DNA of 64,000 bases from Streptomyces plumbidurans (lineage in GTDB: Bacteria; Actinomycetota; Actinomycetes; Streptomycetales; Streptomycetaceae): positions 59,519 to 123,518 of the forward strand of contig NZ_JAFJSY010000035.1 in NCBI RefSeq assembly GCF_019857225.1, given 5' to 3'. The stretch's first letter is position 1. Each line of letters begins with the position of its first letter. The notes beneath the pieces are model-generated. The model was not told the origin of the DNA. It worked only from the letters and a program-made list of their open reading frames with translations, and did not search any database. Shown here piece by piece: positions 16,646 to 25,037 of this stretch. Made by a program: the position numbers and the translations under genes.

Positions 16646-17146
16646 CTAGCGGTGCGGAGGGGGTCGCTCGCGGCCGCCGTTGCCGCCGTCGGCGCCCACG
16701 AGCCGCTCGAGCCGGTCGAAGCGCTCGTGCAGCGCACGGACCGTTTCCTCGCCCAACTCCTCGGCGTGGTGGGCGAGATGGTGGCGGCGGCGCTGTTCCC
16801 GGCCGACGAACCAGGTGGCCAGGGCCGCGGTGACCATGCCGTACGTGGTGATCCCGACGACCATCACGACGGTCCCGACGACGCGGCCGCCGAGGGTCAC
16901 GGGGAAGAAGTCGCCGTAGCCGACGGTCGTGGCCGTCTCGATCGACCACCACAGCGCCTGGGGGTACGTCCGCAGGTTGGCGCGCGGGGCGTCGTGTTCG
17001 GCGGCGACGACGGCCCACGCGCCGAGCAGCATCACCACCCCGAGTACGGCCGTGGCCGCACCCGCCGCCTTCAGATGCAGCGAGCGGCCCTGCCGGCCGA
17101 GCAGCAACTCGACCGCCCTGGTGAGGAATCCGGGCAGCACGCTCAC
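16646..17146 (-). CDS. Two-TM potassium channel
   Basis: 166 residues: TM1 about 28-49, pore helix and selectivity filter TVGYGD at 74-79, TM2 about 88-112, then a charged helical tail (EELGEETVRALHERFDRLERL) that probably forms a tetramer coiled coil. This is the KcsA-like ion-channel-2 architecture without a RCK domain. GTG at 17146 is the start. It is separated from the P450 remnant and transcribed alone; a lipoprotein gene is divergent. Confidence 0.92.
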   Translation of the reverse strand: MSVLPGFLTRAVELLLGRQGRSLHLKAAGAATAVLGVVMLLGAWAVVAAEHDAPRANLRTYPQALWWSIETATTVGYGDFFPVTLGGRVVGTVVMVVGITTYGMVTAALATWFVGREQRRRHHLAHHAEELGEETVRALHERFDRLERLVGADGGNGGRERPPPHR

Positions 17147-17337
17147 TCCTCGGCACGCGTCGGCATGGGGCCAGTGTCACCGCGGGCGGGTGTGCGGGCA
17201 TGCCGGGCGGGGCGTTCGAGTTGCCCTGCGGCCCGCGAGGGCGGTCCCCCGAACGGACCGGTGCGCTGGTGGGCCGGGGCCGCCGGTGGTGCGCTGAACG
17301 GAGCCCCTGTCCGTCGGTTTCTCTGGAGGCCTCCGCC

Positions 17338-18252
17338 ATGTCCCGACGCCCGTCCCTGCCCCGGTACCTCAAGGACTCCGGGGGTGCCTCCACCGCTCGG
17401 GTGCTCGCCGCCGGGCTGGCCACGGCCGCGCTGCTGACCACAGCGGCCTGTTCCGACGACGGCGGCGACTCGGGTTCCCGGGCCTCGGACGTCGCCGCCT
17501 CGCCCCTGGCCGCACAGACGCCCACGTCCTCGCCCGCGTCCACGCCCGCCACCTCGCCCAGCTCGTCGCCCACCTCCTCGCCCGCCACCTCCGCCCCTGC
17601 CCGCCTCACCGAGGCCGGGGCCCGGTCCGCGCTGATCACCGAGGGGGACATCGAGGACAGCTGGAACGAGGTCAAGGACGCCTCCAAGTGGAGTGACACC
17701 CTCCTTGTCGGCAAGGTCGACGTCGCCGACTTCCTGACCGCCAAGGCGAACGCCGCCGACTGCCAGAAGCTCCTCGACGCGCTCTACTCCGACCATCTGC
17801 TGGGCAAGCCGTCCGGCGCCTCCGCGCTCAGAGGGTTCCAGCAGGGCGACTCCCGGCTCCTCTACCAGGTGGCCTCCTACGACTCCGGCCAACTGAACTC
17901 CTCCCTGGCCTGGCTCAAGACGCTGCCGGTCAAGTGCGACCAGTTCACCGCGACCGACTCCAAGGGCGGCAAACGAACCGTCCAGGTCACCGAGGGCTCG
18001 GTGCCCGCCGTGGGCGACGCCCGGCAGGATCTGCGGGTGGTCGTGCAGGGCACCGCCAACGGTGAGGCCACCACACTCACCCTGGACGTCGCCGTCGTAC
18101 GCGTCGGCGAAAACGCGATCACCGTCACCGCGGGCGGCCTCAACGGCGCCGAACAGCAGTCCACCGCCCAGGCGGTGACAAAGGGAACGCAGCGCCTGAA
18201 GGACGTCCTGTCCGGGAAGACGCCTGCGGCGGGCCCGGCGCAATCCCACTGA
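17338..18252 (+). CDS. Putative secreted lipoprotein
   Basis: 304 residues. A hydrophobic segment ends in LLTTAAC (Cys at about 38), an acceptable lipobox, so it is likely lipid-anchored outside the cell. A Ser/Thr/Pro/Ala linker (about 50-87) connects to a mixed alpha/beta domain starting ARLTEAGARSALITEGD with two spaced cysteines (ADCQKLL and KCDQF). The fold suggests a sensor-type domain, but function is unknown. Start ATG at 17338 follows GGAGGC. A ~900-bp repeat array starts right after its stop. Confidence 0.7.
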   Translation: MSRRPSLPRYLKDSGGASTARVLAAGLATAALLTTAACSDDGGDSGSRASDVAASPLAAQTPTSSPASTPATSPSSSPTSSPATSAPARLTEAGARSALITEGDIEDSWNEVKDASKWSDTLLVGKVDVADFLTAKANAADCQKLLDALYSDHLLGKPSGASALRGFQQGDSRLLYQVASYDSGQLNSSLAWLKTLPVKCDQFTATDSKGGKRTVQVTEGSVPAVGDARQDLRVVVQGTANGEATTLTLDVAVVRVGENAITVTAGGLNGAEQQSTAQAVTKGTQRLKDVLSGKTPAAGPAQSH

Positions 18253-18264
18253 CCGACGATTACG

Positions 18265-19170
18265 CACCAGGGCCCGGCCGGCCCTGCTGACCCGCGACGC
18301 ACACCGGACCGGCCGGCCCGCCGACCCGCGGCTACGCACCCTCTGGACCGGCCGATCCCGCTGATCACCGACCGCGCCCTCCGGACCGGCCGCTTCCGCC
18401 GACCCACGACTACGCACCCCAGACCGGCTGGCCCCGCCGACCCGCGACTACGTACCCTCCGGACCGACCGGCCCCGCTGACCACCGACTGCACCCTTTGG
18501 TCCGACGGGTCCTGCCGACCAGCGACCTCGGTCCCCCCGGACCGATCGATCCTGCCGACCACCGACCTCGCTCCCCCGGACCGGTCGGTGGTACTGATCA
18601 CGGCCCCGTCTCCCGGACCGGCCGGTCCTACCGACCACCGGCACCGCCTCCCGAACCCGCCGGTCCCGCTAACCACCGACCCGCTCCAGCGGACCGACCA
18701 GCGTCGCCGAGCACCAACCCCACCCCCCAGACCGGCCGGTGCCACTGACCACGACACCACCTCCCGGACCGGCCGATTGTGCTGAGCACCGGCCCCCCTC
18801 CCGAACCCGCCGGTCCCGCCAACCACCGACCCGCTCCGGCAGACCGACTGGCCCCTCCGACCACCAACCTCGCCCTCCCGGACCGGCCGATCCCGCCGAC
18901 CAAGACACCGACTCTCAGACCGGCCGGTCGTGCCGACCACCAACCCCGCCCCCCAGACCGGCCGGTGCCACTGACCACGACACCGCCTCCCGAACCGACG
19001 ACGCCCGCCCACCGCCGACCCGCTCCAGCGGACCGACCGGCCCCGCCAACCACCAACCCCGCCCTCACGAACCGGTCGGTCCCGCTAACCACCACCCCCG
19101 CCCTCCCGAACCGGCCGGTCCCACTGACCACGACCCCGCCAACCACCACCCCCGCTCCCCCGAACCAACC
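18265..19170. repeat. Array of about 23 degenerate ~38-bp repeats
   Basis: From 18265 to about 19170 a C-rich unit recurs every 36-40 bases (mostly 38). The consensus core is RGACCGGCCGGTCCCGCCGA followed by a CACCGACC..CCGCC spacer. Cores can be read at about 18306, 18345, 18383, 18421, 18460, 18499, 18539, 18578, 18615, 18653, 18691, 18729, 18767, 18803, 18841, 18880, 18917, 18955, 18992, 19031, 19069 and 19109. Many hold the palindrome ACCGGCCGGT. Higher-order copies also exist (18650 and 18800 blocks). Unit length varies by single bases, so no reading frame is kept: I judge it noncoding. Confidence 0.9.
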
Positions 19171-19271
19171 GCCCCCCCGCCCCCGCCCCGTTCCCAAGAT
19201 CCCCGGACAAAGTGATCACCGGGCGGCACAATGGCGGCGACGGCCGCAGGTGTGGGAGAGGGAGTTGGGTC

Positions 19272-20051
19272 GTGAACACCGGTGTGGCGCAGAACGCTCG
19301 CGTGTGGAATTACTGGATCGGCGGGAGGGACAACTACTTCGTCGACCAGCAGGTCGGTGAGCAGGTCGCCGACATGTTCCCCGTCATCCGGGACATCGCC
19401 CGCGCCGACCGCTGGTTCCTGGGACGGGCGGTCCGCTTTCTCGCCGAGGAGCGCGGGGTGCGGCAGTTCCTGGACATCGGCACGGGCCTGCCCACGGCGG
19501 ACAACACGCATCAGATCGCCCAGCGGATCGCGCCCGAGGCACGGATCGTCTACGTCGACAACGACCCCGTCGTGCTCGCCCACGCCCGCACCCTGCTCAT
19601 CGGCACCCCCGAAGGCGCCACCGACTACATCGACGCGGACGTCCACGACCCGGCCACGATCCTCGAACGGGCCGCCCGGACACTCGACTTCGGCCAGCCG
19701 GTCGCGGTGATGATGCTGGGCATCCTCAACTTCGTGCTGGACAACGACGAGGCCCGGGAGATCGTCCGAAGGGTCATGTCTGCGGTCTGCTCCGGCAGTT
19801 ACCTGGTCCTCACCCACCCGACCTTCGACCCGGGCCTCGGCGGCGCGGGCCAGATCCCGGCCATGAGGTTCTGGAACGCCCACGCCCGTCCCCCGATCAC
19901 CGCCCGCAGCGCCCAGGACATCGCCGCGTTCTTCGAGGGGCTCGAACTCCTCGACCCGGGTCTTGTGCCGTGCTCCCGCTGGCGCGCGGAAGCGGAACCC
20001 GAAACGCCCGCTGTGGTGCCGCAGTTCGGTGCCGTGGCCGTGAAACCCTGA
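19272..20051 (+). CDS. PF04672-type SAM-dependent methyltransferase
   Basis: 259 residues of the actinobacterial Methyltransf_19 (former DUF574) family. Diagnostic are ARVWNYWIGGRDNYFVDQ at the start, FLDIGTGLPTADNTHQ as SAM motif I (about 78-93) and VYVDNDPVVLAHA as motif II. The substrate is unknown; Streptomyces carry many paralogs, often near regulatory genes. GTG at 19272 follows GGGAGAGGGAG. The gene begins right at the end of the repeat array. Confidence 0.9.
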   Translation: MNTGVAQNARVWNYWIGGRDNYFVDQQVGEQVADMFPVIRDIARADRWFLGRAVRFLAEERGVRQFLDIGTGLPTADNTHQIAQRIAPEARIVYVDNDPVVLAHARTLLIGTPEGATDYIDADVHDPATILERAARTLDFGQPVAVMMLGILNFVLDNDEAREIVRRVMSAVCSGSYLVLTHPTFDPGLGGAGQIPAMRFWNAHARPPITARSAQDIAAFFEGLELLDPGLVPCSRWRAEAEPETPAVVPQFGAVAVKP

Positions 20052-20107
20052 CGGACGTGACGGCCCGTCGAGGACGCGGACCGAGGACGTTGACCGAGGA
20101 CATGGCC

Positions 20108-20148
20108 GTGGAGGACGTACCCGTGGAAGACGTACCCGTGGAGGATGC
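20108..20148 (+). repeat. 15-bp tandem repeats before glutamine-synthetase-like gene
   Basis: GTGGAGGACGTACCC occurs at 20108 and, with one change, at 20123, and a partial third copy runs into the next start codon. More diverged copies extend upstream to about 20067. In one frame a 16-codon ORF (ATG 20102) reads VEDVPVEDVPVEDA and stops at TGA 20150-20152, overlapping the ATG of the next gene, so it could be a coupled leader ORF. Each unit also supplies a GGAGG-like ribosome site. Confidence 0.75.
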
Positions 20149-21552
20149 ATGACCACTCTTGCCGATCCCGTCCCCGGCGGGCGCCCCGGTGAGGTCGAGC
20201 GGGCCAAGGCCCTCGGCGGCGAGTTGGCCGACCGGGGTGTGCACGGCGTCGTGCTGTCCTACGTCGACACCGCGGGCGTGGGCCGGGTCAAGACGATCCC
20301 GACCGCCAAGCTGGCCTCGGCCGCGGCCTGGGGAGTCGGCATGTCCCCGGTGTTCGACACGTTCCTGGCGAACGACTCGATCGTCTCCACCGATGTACTG
20401 GGCTCCCCGGACGGCGACCTGCGCCTCTACCCCGATCTCGATCAACTCACCGTCCTGGCCGGGCAGTCCGGCTGGGCGTGGGCGCCGGTCGACCGGATCA
20501 CGCAGGAGGGCGAACCGCACCCCGGGTGCAGCCGCACGGTCCTGCGTCACCTCGTCGCCGAGGCCGCCGAGCGGCACGGTCTGACCTTCAGGGCCGGTAT
20601 CGAGGTGGAGTGGTCGGTCGGCCAAGGGCCCACGGAGGGCGGGGAGTTCGTGCCCGCGCTCACCGGGCCCGCGTACAGCGCCACCCGCCAGATCGAGCTG
20701 AGCGACTGCACCGCCGACCTGCTGGCCGCGTTCGCCGCGCAGGGCGTGGAGGTCGAGCAGATCCATCCCGAGTACGCGGCCGGGCAGTTCGAGATCTCGG
20801 TGGGCGCGCTGGACCCGGTGGCGGCGGCCGACCGCAGTGTGCTGGTGCGGCAGACGATCCGCGCGGTGTCCCGGCGCCACGGCTTCGTGGTCTCGTTCGC
20901 CCCGGCGGTCTTCGCGCAGGGCGTCGGCAACGGCGGCCACATCCATCTCTCCGCCTGGCGCGACGGCGTCAACCTGCACTCCGGCGGCGCGGGCCGGCAC
21001 GGCATGACGCCCGACGCCGAGTCGTTCGCGGCCGGTGTGCTCGCCCATCTGCCCGCCCTCACGGCGCTCACCGCGCCCAGCCCGGCGAGCCATCTGCGGC
21101 TCAAACCCTCCCAGTGGGCAGGGGTGTTCACCTGCTGGGGCCGCGAGACCCGCGAGGCAGCGCTGCGCGTGGTCACGGGGACCGCGGGGCTGCGCGGGCA
21201 GGCGGCCAACCTGGAGGTGAAGCCGGTCGACCTGGCCGCCAACCCCTATCTCGCGCTCGCCGGTCTGATCACGGCCGGCCTCGACGGTCTGACCTCGTCC
21301 GCCTCGCTGCCCGAGGAGATCACCGGCGATCCGGCCCGCCTCGAACCGGCGGCCGCCGCGGCCCGGGGCGTACGGCGGCTGCCGGCCTCGCTCGCCGAGT
21401 CGGTCGCGGAGTTCCGCAAGGACGAACGGCTGCGGGCCGCGCTCGGACCGGTCCTCGCCGACGCCGTGATCGCCGTACGGGAAGGGGAGATCGCGGCGGT
21501 CGACGGGCTGGACGACGAGCGGGTCGCGGCGGCCTACCGCTGGAAGTACTGA
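20149..21552 (+). CDS. Glutamine synthetase family protein (GlnA-like ligase)
   Basis: 467 residues, GSI fold. GIEVEWSV (metal Glu), GNGGHIHLSAW (metal His) and the KPSQWAG nucleotide region are conserved; LSYVDTAGVGRVKTIP is the N-terminal beta-grasp domain of the GlnA3/GlnA4-type paralogs. These Streptomyces enzymes gamma-glutamylate polyamines or ethanolamine instead of ammonia (family knowledge). The next gene, one base after the stop, is an amidohydrolase; the pair mirrors fungal/plant FluG fusions. Start ATG at 20149 overlaps a small repeat-encoded ORF. Confidence 0.85.
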   Translation: MTTLADPVPGGRPGEVERAKALGGELADRGVHGVVLSYVDTAGVGRVKTIPTAKLASAAAWGVGMSPVFDTFLANDSIVSTDVLGSPDGDLRLYPDLDQLTVLAGQSGWAWAPVDRITQEGEPHPGCSRTVLRHLVAEAAERHGLTFRAGIEVEWSVGQGPTEGGEFVPALTGPAYSATRQIELSDCTADLLAAFAAQGVEVEQIHPEYAAGQFEISVGALDPVAAADRSVLVRQTIRAVSRRHGFVVSFAPAVFAQGVGNGGHIHLSAWRDGVNLHSGGAGRHGMTPDAESFAAGVLAHLPALTALTAPSPASHLRLKPSQWAGVFTCWGRETREAALRVVTGTAGLRGQAANLEVKPVDLAANPYLALAGLITAGLDGLTSSASLPEEITGDPARLEPAAAAARGVRRLPASLAESVAEFRKDERLRAALGPVLADAVIAVREGEIAAVDGLDDERVAAAYRWKY

Positions 21553-21553
21553 C

Positions 21554-22681
21554 GTGGGCGCGGTCCGCGAGGCGCTCGACGCGCTGCCGTTGGTGGATCA
21601 CCACTGCCACGGCGTCGTGGGTGCCGAGCTGACCCAGGAGGGCTTCGAGGAGCTGATCACCGAGGGCGGCAGCTGGCCGGGGATCTCGTCCTTCGACAGC
21701 CCCGTCGGCGTGGCCGTGCGCCGCCACTGCGCCCCGCTGCTGGACCTGCCGCGGCACGCGCCGCCCGATCAATACCTCGCCCGGCGGGCCGAGTTGGGCC
21801 CCAGCGAGGTGAACCGCCGCTTCCTGGCCGCTTCCGGGACCGGCGTGTTCTGCGTGGACACCGGGTACGCGCCGGACCGCCTCACCACTCCGGCGGAGCT
21901 GGCCGACGCGGCGGGCGGGACGGCGTACGAGGTCGTACGGCTGGAGAGCGTCGCCGAGGCGGTGGCCGCCGGGGGTGTCGAGCCGGACGCGTACGGAGAC
22001 GCCTTCCGAGCGGCCGCGCAGCGGGCCGTGGCGCGTCCGGGCGTGGTCGGGGTGAAGTCCGTGGCCGCCTACCGCACCGGCTTCGACCTCGACCCGGCGC
22101 GCCCGTCCCCGGCCGAGGTGACCGGCGCGGCCCGCGGCTGGTCGGCGCGCGGCGGACGCCTCGACGATCCCGTCCTCGTACGGCATCTGCTGTGGACCGC
22201 GGTCGACCTCGGCCTTCCGCTCCAGCTGCACACCGGCTTCGGCGACAACGACATCCGGATGCACCGGGCCGACCCCACGCACCTGACCGACTGGCTGCAT
22301 CTGACCGGCGGCGCGATCCCGGTGCTGCTGCTGCACTGCTGGCCGTACCAGCGCCAGGCCGCCTATCTGGCGGCGGTGTTCGAGCAGGTGTACCTCGACG
22401 TGGGTCTCACCCTCCATTACGTCGGCCCTGCGCGCGCCCGCGCGGTGTTGGAGGAGGCGCTGGAGATCACGCCGTTCCGCAAGCTGCTGTACAGCTCCGA
22501 CGCCTATGGTGTGGCCGAGTTCTACCATCTCGGCGCGCTCGCCTTCCGCCGCGGTCTGGGCGATCTGCTTCAGGACCGGGTGGCCGCGGACGAGCTGGGC
22601 CTGCCCGACGCGTTGCGGATCGCCGAGTGGGCAGGAGCACACAACGCCCTTCGGGTCTACGGCCTCCCCGGCCCCTCCTGA
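21554..22681 (+). CDS. Amidohydrolase, FluG N-domain-like
   Basis: 375 residues. LPLVDHHCHGVVG at the N-terminus supplies the metal His pair, VGVKSVAAYRTG the bridging Lys region, LQLHTGFGDND and LLLHCWPY later His residues, and LYSSDAYG the C-terminal metal Asp. This is the TIM-barrel amidohydrolase-2 type found fused to glutamine synthetase in FluG. GTG at 21554 begins one base after the preceding stop, so both are made from one transcript. Possible role: hydrolysis of a gamma-glutamyl amide made or used by its partner; inferred. Confidence 0.82.
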   Translation: MGAVREALDALPLVDHHCHGVVGAELTQEGFEELITEGGSWPGISSFDSPVGVAVRRHCAPLLDLPRHAPPDQYLARRAELGPSEVNRRFLAASGTGVFCVDTGYAPDRLTTPAELADAAGGTAYEVVRLESVAEAVAAGGVEPDAYGDAFRAAAQRAVARPGVVGVKSVAAYRTGFDLDPARPSPAEVTGAARGWSARGGRLDDPVLVRHLLWTAVDLGLPLQLHTGFGDNDIRMHRADPTHLTDWLHLTGGAIPVLLLHCWPYQRQAAYLAAVFEQVYLDVGLTLHYVGPARARAVLEEALEITPFRKLLYSSDAYGVAEFYHLGALAFRRGLGDLLQDRVAADELGLPDALRIAEWAGAHNALRVYGLPGPS

Positions 22682-22696
22682 AAGTATGATCAAGCA

Positions 22697-23233
22697 ATGT
22701 CTGACATGACCGAAACCACTCCGGGCTGGCTGAGCGCCGACGATCTCGAATCGGCGCGCGCCCGGATGCCGATCCTGTACGTCGAGGCCGTGCCCGTGCG
22801 CGTCGACGACAGCGGCGAAGTGACCAGCGTCGGCGTGCTGCTGCGCATCGGCCCGGACGGGACGGTCAGCCGCACCCTGGTCTCCGGTCGGGTGCTGCAC
22901 CACGAGCGGGTCCGGGACGCCCTGCTGCGGCATCTGGAGAAGGACCTCGGCCCGGTCGCGCTGCCGCGGGTGCCGGCCTCACTGCAGCCGTTCACGGTCG
23001 CGGAGTACTTCCCGACGCTGGGCATCACGCCGTTCCACGACCCGCGCCAGCACGCGGTCTCGCTGGCCTACGTCGTCCCGGTCACCGGCGACTGCCGGCC
23101 CCGGCAGGACGCCCTCGACCTGGTCTGGTTCAGCCCCCAGGAGGCCGTCTCGGAGGCGGTGCAGAGCGAGATGCCGGGCGGCCACGGCGTCCTGCTCAAG
23201 CAGGCCCTGGCCCATGTGGGCTGCTCCGTCTGA
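22697..23233 (+). CDS. NUDIX-fold DUF4916 family protein
   Basis: 178 residues. Sequence blocks ARMPILYVEAVPVRV, RVLHHERVRDALLRHLEKDLGP and DALDLVWFSPQEAV match the actinobacterial DUF4916 family with a NUDIX-like fold. A full NUDIX box (GX5EX7REUXEEXGU) is not visible, so pyrophosphatase activity is doubtful. ATG at 22697 lies 15 bases after the amidohydrolase gene and may share its transcript. The 3' end overlaps the convergent DUF427 gene by 38 bases. Confidence 0.75.
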   Translation: MSDMTETTPGWLSADDLESARARMPILYVEAVPVRVDDSGEVTSVGVLLRIGPDGTVSRTLVSGRVLHHERVRDALLRHLEKDLGPVALPRVPASLQPFTVAEYFPTLGITPFHDPRQHAVSLAYVVPVTGDCRPRQDALDLVWFSPQEAVSEAVQSEMPGGHGVLLKQALAHVGCSV

Positions 23234-24026
23234 GCATCGCACTGAACGGCGTGACGGGGCGCTGAAGGCGCTCGCCGTCCACGGTGATGTCGACGGCCTC
23301 GTTGAAGAACGCGAGGAGTCCGCGGATCGGGCCCACGGCGGGCAGTGGTTCGGGGTAGCTCCAGACGATGTTGGGCGTTACGTCGGCCTCGACGCCGAGC
23401 GACCAGTACTGTGCCGTGCCCTTGTACGGGCAGCCGGTGTGGTGGTCGGTGGGTTCGAGGAGGTCGAGGCGGACGTCCTCGGGCGGGACGTAGTAGCGCG
23501 TCGGCAGACCTGTCTCGAAGAGCAGCACGGGCCGGATGGTGTCGGCGAGGACGTGGCCCTCGACCTCGACCAGCACGTGACGGCTGCTGGGCAGGGCGTC
23601 GACGCGCTTGTGCGGGTCGCGGGGGTGGATGAAGATCTCTTCCTCCTCCTCGTACCAGTGGTCCAGGCCCCTGCCGCTGCGCTCGAACCACTCGAAGGCG
23701 ATGTACTCGGCCAGGTCCGCGGCCGGGAAGGTCCAGGCGGCGTTCTCCAGCAGCTCGCCGTCGACTTCGAGGTCGTAGAAGATCGTCGATCCGGTGTGCG
23801 CGCCCGGCCGCGGGTTCTTCGCGGGGCGCAGCAGGTCCTCGCGGACGTCCCCGCGCGGGAAGGCGTACTGCGGCACGGGCAGTGAGGGCTCCCAGACGAG
23901 GACCGGGTGGCGGCTGTCGACGACGGTGACGTCGCCCTTGCGGCCGCGCACCCAGCGTTCGCCGGGCTCCCAGAGCAGGCCTTCCGGGGTGCTGCGGACG
24001 GACTGTTCGCCGGGCAGAGGGCTCAT
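23196..24026 (-). CDS. DUF427 repeat protein
   Basis: 276 residues with two DUF427 domains, each with a W-E-P-x-x-R-W/TxxPxRYYxPxxDV type core: PQYAFPRGDV in the first and TRYYVPPEDV in the second, and GCPYKGTAQYWS marking the domain end. The function of DUF427 is unknown; structures show a small beta fold. Start ATG at 24026 is only 17 bases from the divergent sigma factor start, so the two promoters overlap. Confidence 0.85.
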   Translation of the reverse strand: MSPLPGEQSVRSTPEGLLWEPGERWVRGRKGDVTVVDSRHPVLVWEPSLPVPQYAFPRGDVREDLLRPAKNPRPGAHTGSTIFYDLEVDGELLENAAWTFPAADLAEYIAFEWFERSGRGLDHWYEEEEEIFIHPRDPHKRVDALPSSRHVLVEVEGHVLADTIRPVLLFETGLPTRYYVPPEDVRLDLLEPTDHHTGCPYKGTAQYWSLGVEADVTPNIVWSYPEPLPAVGPIRGLLAFFNEAVDITVDGERLQRPVTPFSAMLRRSSPHGPGPA

Positions 24027-24043
24027 GGGTCCATGATGACCCC

Positions 24044-24982
24044 ATGGAGTTCGAGCCGTACCGGGGTGAGTTGGTCGCGTACTGCTATCGCATGGTGGGC
24101 TCGTTCCACGAGGCCGAGGACCTGGTGCAGGACACGATGCTGCGGGCGTGGAAGGCCCGCGAGCGCTACGACCCCTCGCGCGCGTCGGTGCGCACGTGGC
24201 TGTACCGGATCGCGACGAACGTGTGCCTGACCGCGCTGGAGGGCCGGGCCCGGCGGGCGCTGCCGTCGGGTCTCGGCGCCCCGAGCGAGAACCCGGGGGC
24301 GCCGCTCACGCCCACCTTCGACATCCCGTGGCTGCAGCCGTTCCCCGATGCCCGCTACGACGTCGAGGCGCGCGCCGATCTGCGGCTCACGCTGGTGGCG
24401 GCACTGCAGCTGCTGCCCGCGCGGCAGCGGGCGGTGCTGGTGCTGCGGGAGGTGCTGGAGTTCAGCGCGGCGGAGGTCGCCGAGCAGCTCGGCACGTCGG
24501 TCGCCGCGGTCAACAGCTCACTGCAGCGGGCGCGGGCCGCGATCGCCGGCGTCCGCGATCCCGGGGAGGTGCCGGAGCCGGACGACGCCGAGGCGCGGGA
24601 GGTCGTGCGGCGGTATGCGCGGGCCTTCGAGGCGGCCGACGTACCGGCGCTGGTGCGGCTGCTGACCGAGGCGGCCGTGCTGGAGATGCCGCCGGTGCCG
24701 CTGTGGTTCCGGGGCCGCCGGGACTACGGCCTGTTCATGGACCGTGCGTTCGCGCTGCGCGGCACGGGCTGGGTGACGCGGCCGCTGACCGCTTCCGGGC
24801 AGCCCGCGCTCGCCGCGTACGCGCCGGATCCTGACGGCGGGCACCGGCTGCACACGCTGCAGGTCTTCACGGTCAGCGGCGGGCGGATCGCGAGCAACGT
24901 GGTGTTCGCCGATCCGCGGGTCTTCGAGGCGTTCGAGCTGCCCGGAAAGATTTCCGCGAAGAATTCCGGCGACGGGCGATGA
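24044..24982 (+). CDS. ECF sigma factor with SnoaL-like C-domain (TIGR02960 type)
   Basis: 312 residues. Sigma region 2 is CYRMVGSFHEAEDLVQDTMLRAW (about 14-36 region), region 4 LPARQRAVLVLREVLEFSAAEVAEQLGTS. A SnoaL/NTF2-like domain follows (about 185-300: VRRYARAFEAADVPALVRLL). This domain layout is that of the ECF41/TIGR02960 group, where the C-terminal domain controls the sigma instead of an anti-sigma. ATG at 24044. The DHFR-like gene 55 bases downstream is a likely target or partner, as such sigmas often sit next to small oxidoreductases. Confidence 0.88.
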   Translation: MEFEPYRGELVAYCYRMVGSFHEAEDLVQDTMLRAWKARERYDPSRASVRTWLYRIATNVCLTALEGRARRALPSGLGAPSENPGAPLTPTFDIPWLQPFPDARYDVEARADLRLTLVAALQLLPARQRAVLVLREVLEFSAAEVAEQLGTSVAAVNSSLQRARAAIAGVRDPGEVPEPDDAEAREVVRRYARAFEAADVPALVRLLTEAAVLEMPPVPLWFRGRRDYGLFMDRAFALRGTGWVTRPLTASGQPALAAYAPDPDGGHRLHTLQVFTVSGGRIASNVVFADPRVFEAFELPGKISAKNSGDGR

Positions 24983-25037
24983 GTCCGGGCGGTGGCGCCG
25001 GTACGTACCGGTGAGCATCCGTCGAGAGGACATCACC

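Noticed and set aside
18265..19190. Long overlapping open frames on both strands in the repeat array, some with 13-residue periodicity
   Set aside because: They arise from low stop-codon content of C-rich repeats. Unit lengths of 36-40 break any frame, and no ribosome site or conserved start is present.
15000..20000. Secondary-metabolite cluster around the P450 and methyltransferase
   Set aside because: The P450 is dead, the methyltransferase is a scattered PF04672 paralog and there is no core biosynthetic enzyme.
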